Positions 27,754-33,356 of a stretch of DNA of 33,356 nt are shown here, piece by piece (position 1 is the stretch's first letter; each line of letters opens with the position of its first letter). Source of the DNA: Blastocladiella britannica (Eukaryota > Blastocladiomycota > Blastocladiomycetes > Blastocladiales > Blastocladiaceae). The notes below the pieces were generated by a model. That model searched no databases. It worked only from the letters and a program-made list of their open reading frames with translations, and had not been told where the DNA came from. The stretch covers positions 1 through 33,356 of the forward strand of contig MU624665.1 in assembly GCA_025349905.2 (NCBI GenBank). The letters are read 5' to 3'. Position numbers and translations under genes: made by a program.

Positions 27754-28404
27754 ATGACACGACACGTCTTCTACCTCGTCGCCGCCGCGCTGCTGGTCCT
27801 CGTTCTCGGCGTCGTCCATGCTACTGCCCAACAAGATGAAAATGCACGCCGACCCATAGCCTCCACCAACATGTTTGATCGGATCATGCACATGTACCGC
27901 GATCGCCTTGCGCGTGCTGTCGATCCGGACTCTACTCCTGCAAATGCTGCCGCTGCCAGCAAAGCCGATTCACCACCTCCTGCAGCACCCGTGATCAAGA
28001 ATGCCCATGTCACGAAGACGACCACGGTAACGCGAACAGTCACCGTCACAGCAAAAGCACCGGCCCCGGCATCATGCACATATCATGATCTCGAGGATCC
28101 GTCGCTGGGATTCGCGCAGTTTGATCTTCCAACCGCTGATGACGAGCGGCCGCTGGCTTCGGATCGCAATCTGCACCATCAGCACCACCGGGTCCTGGCA
28201 GACGTTGCCGCCCGCGCATCTGCCCACCACATATCCAAGCGGAGCATCGAAGGTGGGGAGCACGCCGCCCAGTTCCTGCAAGAGATCGAGGACGGGGCCG
28301 AGGAAGCATTGCTGGCGCTGGCCGATCTGTTTGATGCCGACGCGTTGTTTTCCAAGCGCGACGCACTGCTGGCAGAGGGACTGGAGGATCTGGAGGACGT
28401 TTGA
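27754..28404 (+). CDS. Small secreted protein with dibasic (Kex2-like) sites
   Basis: Single exon, 216 aa. The ATG at 27754 was chosen because it gives a clean signal peptide (MTRHVFYLVAAALLVLVLG, cleavage probably after VHATA) and sits just below a TATA box; the open frame runs further upstream without such features. The mature part has a Ser/Pro/Ala linker, a Thr/Val strand-like tract (TKTTTVTRTVTVTAK), one Cys in SCTYHD, and a His-rich segment. Two SKR sites (Lys-Arg at 162-163 and 201-202) bracket an acidic, Leu/Ala-rich helix and free a 14-residue C-terminal peptide, DALLAEGLEDLEDV. No family recognised. It could be a cell-wall or matrix protein or a peptide precursor; the processing is inferred from the dibasic sites only. 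Confidence 0.65.
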   Translation: MTRHVFYLVAAALLVLVLGVVHATAQQDENARRPIASTNMFDRIMHMYRDRLARAVDPDSTPANAAAASKADSPPPAAPVIKNAHVTKTTTVTRTVTVTAKAPAPASCTYHDLEDPSLGFAQFDLPTADDERPLASDRNLHHQHHRVLADVAARASAHHISKRSIEGGEHAAQFLQEIEDGAEEALLALADLFDADALFSKRDALLAEGLEDLEDV

Positions 28405-28442
28405 TTGAAGAATATAGGTTTACGTTGCATTTGATGGTGCTT

Positions 28443-28467
28443 GTCATATTCCTTCGGAATATGACAG
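28443..28467. other. Perfect 11-bp inverted repeat with TTC loop
   Basis: TGTCATATTCC and its exact reverse complement flank a TTC loop, 39 nt after the secreted-protein stop and 67 nt before the aminodeoxychorismate synthase ATG. As RNA it makes a strong hairpin and contains cUUCGg at its tip. As DNA it could be a dimeric protein-binding site. Confidence 0.75.
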
Positions 28468-28533
28468 TGCTCTTTGATCCAACGCATCTCGCATTTCGTG
28501 CATCGCGTACTCTCCTTACTCTAAAAATTTACA

Positions 28534-31290
28534 ATGCCGCGCGCCATGGATACATCGCCGACACCGCCGTTGCCGACCGACGCGCGCCGATGGCCGCTGC
28601 GCGTCTTGCTCATTGACAACTTTGACTCGTACACCTTCAACGTGTACCAGCTGTTTTGCCAGGTCCTGACCATGCCGCCCATTGTCATTCGCAACAACCA
28701 AATGCCATGGTGCGGTTTTATCTTGAATGAAATGCGAGCGCGCGTTATTTTGCTCAATCGCGTAAAAAAAAATTTGGAATTGCGCTGTACAGGGACGCAC
28801 TCCGGGATAACATGCTCCCACAAATTGATGCAATTGTCTTGTCACCAGGCCCGGGCTCGCCTGAGCGGCCAGAGGTACTTTTATTAAAGACGCGTCAATT
28901 TGACGCAGGCATCCCGAAATCGTCCGTTTTAACAACATATGGAAAACAGGACTTTGGACTGTGCGCGAGCGTCCTCGCCCATGCGTCCCACATTCCGACG
29001 TTCGGAGTGTGCCTCGGCCACCAGGGCATTGCCGCGCACTTTGGCGCCTCCGTGATTCGTGCACCCGAGGCCGTGCATGGCCGCGTTTGCCGCATGGAAC
29101 ACACGGAGGACTCGATCTTCCAGGGTGTCCCATCGCCATGCGATATTGTGCGGTATCATTCGCTGATTGTGGACGAAGGTACGTTACATATAGATCCAGC
29201 ACTGCGGTTCCACTCACACGCATGAAATCACAGCTTCGTTACCCGAATGCCTGGTCCCAATCGCATGGGCCAGTGACGCGACGTGCCACGGTCACCGCCT
29301 GGTCATGGCGCTCCGGCACACGTCCTTACCGCTGTACGGGATCCAGGGCCACCCGGAATCCATCAGCTCTGCGTACGGCCGCGTGATTGCCAGCAATTTT
29401 TGCCAGTTGGCGCTCCAGCATTTACAGACCCCGCCAAACTGGCCGCGGTGGTCCCAACTGGCACGCGTCCATTGCGTGGTGCCGGCGGCCGAGCCCGAAG
29501 CAACTGAAGTGGCCCCTTCTTCCGTGACGCCAACTGTAACTCCTCCTTATCTTCCCCATGTGACGGTGCTGGAGCACGGGTGGCGCGATCCAGAGGCAGT
29601 GTTTGACGCGACTGTGGCCGGAAAGCCGTTTGCGGTGTGGCTGGACAGCGCTCGAGTCCAAGGGAGTACGCGGTGGAGTTATATGGGATCCCTGTCCGAC
29701 ACAGGGTTCGTCTGTTCATTTTTATCTTTTTGTACTTTAGCTCATACAATGACATATAGATTCGTGCTGAATTACTCGGTGGCAACGCGCACGGTGGTCC
29801 GGACCACGCTCGGCAAGGACAGCACCTCGCACACGCGACTCAAGCCAGGGACAACCTTCTTTGACTACCTCCAGGCACTACCTGAGCAGTACACGAGTGT
29901 CTCCATATTGCCTGCTATGCACGGGGACGGCGCGGCCGACCTGGTTCATGGTGATCTGCCGCCGTTCTTGGGTGGGCTGGTGGGATATTTTGGGTATGAA
30001 ATGAAGGCCGAGACGCTTCCGGGACTTGAGCACCATGTGCATCCACCCAAGAGCCAAAATCAACAAGATCAGCCCGATGCGCACTTGGTATTTCTGGACC
30101 GCATCGTGTGCTTTGACCACGTCGCCCAGCGCGTCTTGCTCGTATGGCTCGAGAAGCACGATCCGGCCACGACTGCCACCGCATCACCACAACAATCGAC
30201 TTTGTGGATGGAACAGATGACCCGTGCCCTTGCTCCAATCTCGGCTGTCGATCCACGAACCACCAGCAGTGCCCCCACGATCCCAGCCAACGCCCTCGCA
30301 CAGCACTTTGTGCCGGACATGGACCGCGCCGAGTACCAGCGAGCGATTGCCGCGTCGCTGGCCGAAATCCAAGCGGGCGAGACGTACGAGGTGTGTTTGA
30401 CGACATCCTTCCGCGCTCGGGCCGAACACCGCCACGTGGACCCCGAGGCACTGTACAAGACGCTGCGGCGCACCAACCCGGCCCCTTACGCGGCGTACCT
30501 GGACTTGGGGTCGCACGGATGGGTCGCGTGCTCGTCGCCCGAGCGGTTTGTGGCGGTGGCTGGGTCGCTGGGCCGCCATGAAGCTGGTGCCAGCAATGGT
30601 GTGGTTCAAGAAGATGCACCGCGTACCGTCACCATGAAACCCATTAAAGGCACGGCGCGGCGCGGGGCCACGCCCGAAGACGATGCGTGGATCGTGGCCG
30701 CGCTCGCGGGAAGTGTCAAGGACCGGGCCGAGAACCTGATGATCGTGGACCTGATTCGCAACGACTTGGCGCTGATTGCGCGGCGCGAGTCGGTCGTGGT
30801 GCCCAAGCTCATGGCCATTGAGAGCTACGAGACGGTTCATCAGAGTACGTGTAGTCTCCTTTTTTTGTCGTGTTTCTGTACTGTCTCACTAAAATGATCA
30901 ATAATAGTGGTGACGACAGTGCAGGCATCTTTGCACCCGCACTTGACGGCCATGGACGTGCTGCGCAACACGTTCCCACCGGGCAGCATGACGGGCGCGC
31001 CGAAACTGCGGACGGTTGACTTACTGCACACGCGGTTCGAGCAGGGCCGTGCTCGTGGCGTGTACTCGGGGTGCATTGGGTTTCTATCGTATGGAACCGG
31101 TGCCGCGCACTTGAACGTGGTGATCCGCACTGTAGTAGGTGATCGGAACGGCCGGTCCATGTCGATTGGTGCCGGTGGAGCCATTGTAGCTCTGAGTGAT
31201 CCGGACGAGGAATGGGACGAGGTGCTGGTCAAGTGCGCAAGCGCTGCCGGCGGGGTCGCTGCGTACTTGGCCAAGCTACAAAGCAATTGA
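28534..31290 (+). CDS. ABZ1: Bifunctional aminodeoxychorismate synthase (PabA-PabB fusion)
   Basis: Six exons (28534-28709, 28793-28874, 28950-29178, 29234-29705, 29760-30844, 30908-31290) give 808 aa. It turns chorismate and glutamine into 4-amino-4-deoxychorismate, the precursor of p-aminobenzoate and folate. The N-terminal glutamine amidotransferase runs from [12 protein letters not shown] through LSPGPGSPE and GVCLGHQG (Cys107) to GIQGHPES (His202, Glu204), a full Cys-His-Glu triad. The C-terminal chorismate-binding half has [61 protein letters not shown] and SIGAGGAIV. Lys616 in PIKGT marks aminodeoxychorismate synthase; anthranilate synthase has Ala there. The fused form is usual in fungi and plants. 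Introns 1 (GTGCGG) and 4 (GTTCGT) have weak donors, but the frames and motifs join correctly. Confidence 0.95.
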
Positions 31291-31320
31291 CATATTTCTC
31301 AAAACTGAAATTACATTGAT

Positions 31321-31734
31321 TTAGCGGCTCTTGAGGAAGTTCTTGAGCTTGATGGCATCTGTCCGCTGCGCCTTGATGTACTTCATGTCGCGCTTCTCGG
31401 CCGCAGTAAACTCCTTCTTTGGTGGACTGGTGATAGTCCACAGCCAGTCCGGGTACTCGTGGTCGGCCAGCGCCTTCGGGTGTTCCTCAGCCTTGAGGTA
31501 GTTGACGGGGATTTCGGTGCCCTCGGGGAGAATGGACTCGGGCCGGGCTTTGTTTGGTTTGGAGTGAATTTAAGTACGCGTCTCTATTTAGCGTGAGCGT
31601 TACGTACAGCTGGTCGCAGCAACTACTGGGGACGACGGTTGCGGCGGCGGTGGCGATGGCAACGACGACGACGCGCGTTTGGCAGCAGCAGTTGCACTTG
31701 CGCGCGCGAGGAACGGCCGGCACATGGACAACAT
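31321..31734 (-). CDS. MRPL37: Mitochondrial large-subunit ribosomal protein mL54
   Basis: Two exons (31734-31608, 31547-31321) give 117 aa, the size expected for fungal Mrpl37/mL54. The first 30 residues carry Arg, Ser and Ala but no acidic residue (MLSMCRPFLARASA...), a typical mitochondrial targeting sequence, followed by a Ser/Pro-rich linker. The conserved part starts ESILPEGTEIPVNYLK and includes the family hallmark EYPDWLW, then a basic helical tail ending NFLKSR. The intron is 60 nt with a GTACGT donor, phase 1. Its role is in the mitochondrial 54S large subunit. It ends 30 nt from the convergent aminodeoxychorismate synthase stop and starts 68 nt from the divergent uL24m start, so two mitoribosomal genes share one promoter region. 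Confidence 0.9.
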
Positions 31735-31802
31735 TTCTGATTTCGTTTTTGTTGATTTGCTCTCTCCTAAAGAAATTTAACACAAAAAAATTGACAATCA
31801 CC
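31735..31802. promoter_or_regulatory. Bidirectional promoter of two mitoribosomal protein genes
   Basis: Only 68 nt lie between the mL54 and uL24m start codons. The stretch is T-rich at the left and A-rich at the right on the plus strand, with no clear TATA box. Confidence 0.6.
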
Positions 31803-32511
31803 ATGTCCAAGTACCACAAAATGGCGACGCAGCGGGTGTGGAAGCTGTCGGGCATCAACCTGGTGCAGCCGCGGCCGCGCAAGACGCAGCCCAAGGACAC
31901 GTTTGACAAGTGGTCCATTTACACCCACGACACGGTGCAAATCATGTCGGGCGAGAACGCGGGCGAGCGCGGCAAAGTGATTCGCATTGACCGCAAGAAC
32001 AACCTGGTCTTTGTCGAGGGCAAGAAGACGGTACTTATTCTTTTTTTTGCCTTCTTGATGCGACACTTACCAAAAAAAAAATGGACAACAGGTCAAGAAA
32101 CACATTCCCGTCACCCCGCAGACCCCACAGGGCGGTACTTTTTCCATGGAATCGGGGATTCACGTCTCGAACGTGTCGCTGGTGGACCCGCACCAGGACG
32201 TTCCCACGCGCGTGCGATTCGAGCTGGTCAAGGACGAGACCACCGAGAAGATGGTGCGGCGTCGGCTGTCGCGGCGCACGGGGCTTGAGATCCCGCGCCC
32301 GGCATTCGATCCCACCGAGATGGAGAAGGCGCGCAAGAGTACGATTTCTTTTTTTTTTGAATGTATGAATGCTGACTCCAATTTTTTACTTGTAGAGGAC
32401 AACTCAGTCGATACGCTGCTCGATGCCGTCAAGGAGCAGACGTACTTCCCGTCGCTGGCAAATCCGCCGCTTCCTGGCGACTTGCGGTTGAAGAACCACG
32501 GTCTATGGTAA
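31803..32511 (+). CDS. MRPL40: Mitochondrial large-subunit ribosomal protein uL24m
   Basis: Three exons (31803-32030, 32092-32338, 32396-32511) give 196 aa. The KOW motif is clear: HDTVQIMSGENAGERGKVIR, then IDRKNNLVFVEG and KKTVKKHIP. This is the rRNA-binding signature of the uL24 family. After it come GGTFSMESGIHVSNVSLVDP and a mixed basic/acidic C-terminus specific to mitochondrial forms. The ATG was chosen because homologues begin shortly before the SGINLV segment; the frame also opens further upstream, over the divergent promoter, which is unlikely to be coding. A strong presequence is not obvious, though the first 28 residues are basic (KYHK, RVWK, RPRK). Introns start GTACTT and GTACGA. 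Confidence 0.92.
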
Positions 32512-32518
32512 ATTTAAT

Positions 32519-32524
32519 AATAAA
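32519..32524 (+). terminator. Candidate polyadenylation signal AATAAA
   Basis: AATAAA begins 8 nt after the uL24m stop codon. It is close, but the downstream stretch is AT-rich and no other signal is nearer. Confidence 0.4.
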
Positions 32525-33052
32525 GTAGCGTAAAAATTATCCCTCCGATTCGCCTTGTGTTTCGACATGGTGGTCGTCGGCGCGATGTCTTTCTCAGTGC
32601 CTTGCACGAAATGGTTGGTTGGTATGGTCGATCTCAGTTTATCAACAGCCATGTTGGTGGCCAGGCCTCGCGTCTGCCACGAAAGTAATAAAGCTCGGAG
32701 CAGCAGCACATCGTACATGCACGTCGAAGGTGCGCGTCATACGAGTTAAATTATGATAGCGGCCGGCCACGCAAGCAAAAACCAACCACCAACCAAAAAG
32801 TGCACGGCCGAGGAAATAACTATACTGCGCGACGGGCTCGGATTACTAATGTCATGTCGGTCATCGGGAAGAGCGTGAGGTACGCGTTCGGTGAGGTTCT
32901 GAAAGAGGAAGACCGCAGAATACCATCATCAAGCCTACTCACGGGTTTGCGCCTCACCTCACAGAAAATGAAAGGTTACGTTGACGTGCAGTCGACTCCC
33001 TGCTTTGCTGACAGAAGTCTTGCTCAGCGTCGATTTTGGTTGATATCGGCAC

Positions 33053-33058
33053 TATAAA
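33053..33058 (+). promoter_or_regulatory. TATA box of the ubiquitin gene
   Basis: TATAAA lies 126 nt before the ubiquitin ATG and is followed by a C/T-rich leader with CACACACC tracts, as in strongly expressed fungal genes. Confidence 0.6.
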
Positions 33059-33184
33059 GAGCGGCCACATCCCTCGAGCGATTTCTCTTTCGAATTTCAA
33101 TTCATACTCCATCGCGGCTACTTCTCTCAGCAGTCACACACCCAATCCGCACACACCGCACTTCCTTTTTACATTTAATCCACT

Positions 33185-33356
33185 ATGCAGATCTTTGTCA
33201 AGGTCCGTACCTACCCCATCCCACCGTGCCCGCCCGTCTCATCCGCAATTCCGCGCTGAGTGTGGTGTGGCGTCGCATTGCGAAAAATATTTTTTTACTC
33301 ACCATTCTTATTCATTTTTCGCAGACCCTGACCGGCAAGACCATCACGCTGGAGGT
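33185..33356 (+). CDS. Ubiquitin gene, 5' part (cut by window end)
   Basis: Exon 1 (33185-33202) encodes MQIFVK and exon 2 (33325 to the window end) continues TLTGKTITLEV, exactly the first 17 residues of ubiquitin. The 122-nt intron is phase 1 within the Lys6 codon, with donor GTCCGT and acceptor TTTCGCAG. It is the longest intron in the window, in keeping with a first intron of a highly expressed gene. Only the start of the gene is present, so it cannot be told whether this is polyubiquitin or a ubiquitin-ribosomal protein fusion; for that reason no symbol is given. Confidence 0.93.

Larger units (their letters stand above)
32512..33184. other. Intergenic stretch and ubiquitin upstream region
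   Basis: About 670 nt with no gene that I can support. Short open frames on both strands lack motifs and in-phase introns. I looked for tRNA internal promoter boxes and found none that fit. The right end (from about 33050) holds the ubiquitin TATA box and a pyrimidine-rich 5' leader. Confidence 0.6.

Noticed and set aside
31554..31802. N-terminal extension of uL24m in the same frame
   Set aside because: It overlaps the mL54 first exon on the other strand and the 68-nt promoter. The extension is translated antisense sequence, and homologues start near the chosen ATG.
32520..33050. tRNA or other small RNA in the gap before ubiquitin
   Set aside because: No B-box-like GGTTCRANNC and no cloverleaf could be found by eye; the short frames there have no motif.

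Overview
The window is eukaryotic nuclear DNA from a compact, GC-rich, intron-bearing genome, most likely an early-diverging (zoosporic) fungus. A Blastocladiomycota-type genome is my best guess, made from gene content and texture, not from a match. Fungal signs are an ARB1-type ABC-F protein, a fused PabA-PabB aminodeoxychorismate synthase, CLU1/TIF31, the mitoribosomal proteins mL54 and uL24m, and about 41 short introns of mostly 50-80 nt. Flagellate or early-diverging traits are suggested but not proven by an IQ-motif coiled-coil protein and by large membrane and signalling multidomain proteins.

Layout. 208-4184 (+): a secreted/membrane protein with a 5'-nucleotidase-fold ectodomain whose catalytic motifs are lost, then a Cys-rich module and several membrane helices. 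4230-8444 (-): a ten-exon, membrane-anchored armadillo-repeat/SPRY protein. 8541-9185 (+): a disordered hypothetical protein. 9230-10396 (-): a TXNL1-like thioredoxin-PITH protein. 10504-13122 (+): a seven-exon IQ/coiled-coil protein. 13123-13803: a gene-poor gap with a CCCCAA array. 13804-18152 (+): CLU1. 18197-19483 (-): ribokinase. 19852-25519 (+): an 1849-residue PX-AGC (SGK-like) kinase. 25614-27497 (-): ARB1. 27754-28404 (+): a small secreted protein with dibasic sites. 28534-31290 (+): bifunctional aminodeoxychorismate synthase. 31321-31734 (-) and 31803-32511 (+): divergent mL54 and uL24m genes. 33185-end (+): the first two exons of a ubiquitin gene with a TATA box.

Most genes are housekeeping: mitochondrial distribution and translation (CLU1, mL54, uL24m), ribosome assembly (ARB1), folate precursor synthesis, ribose phosphorylation, redox/proteasome and ubiquitin. 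The genes alternate strand, with convergent stops 30-94 nt apart and divergent starts as little as 68 nt apart. They are not an operon-like system. The least conventional parts are the degenerate 5'-nucleotidase receptor-like protein, the armadillo-SPRY fusion, the giant PX kinase with a displaced hydrophobic motif, and the window-wide preference for GTAC 5' splice sites. Splice models were made by hand from reading frame and protein motifs; the joints I trust least are named in the entries.
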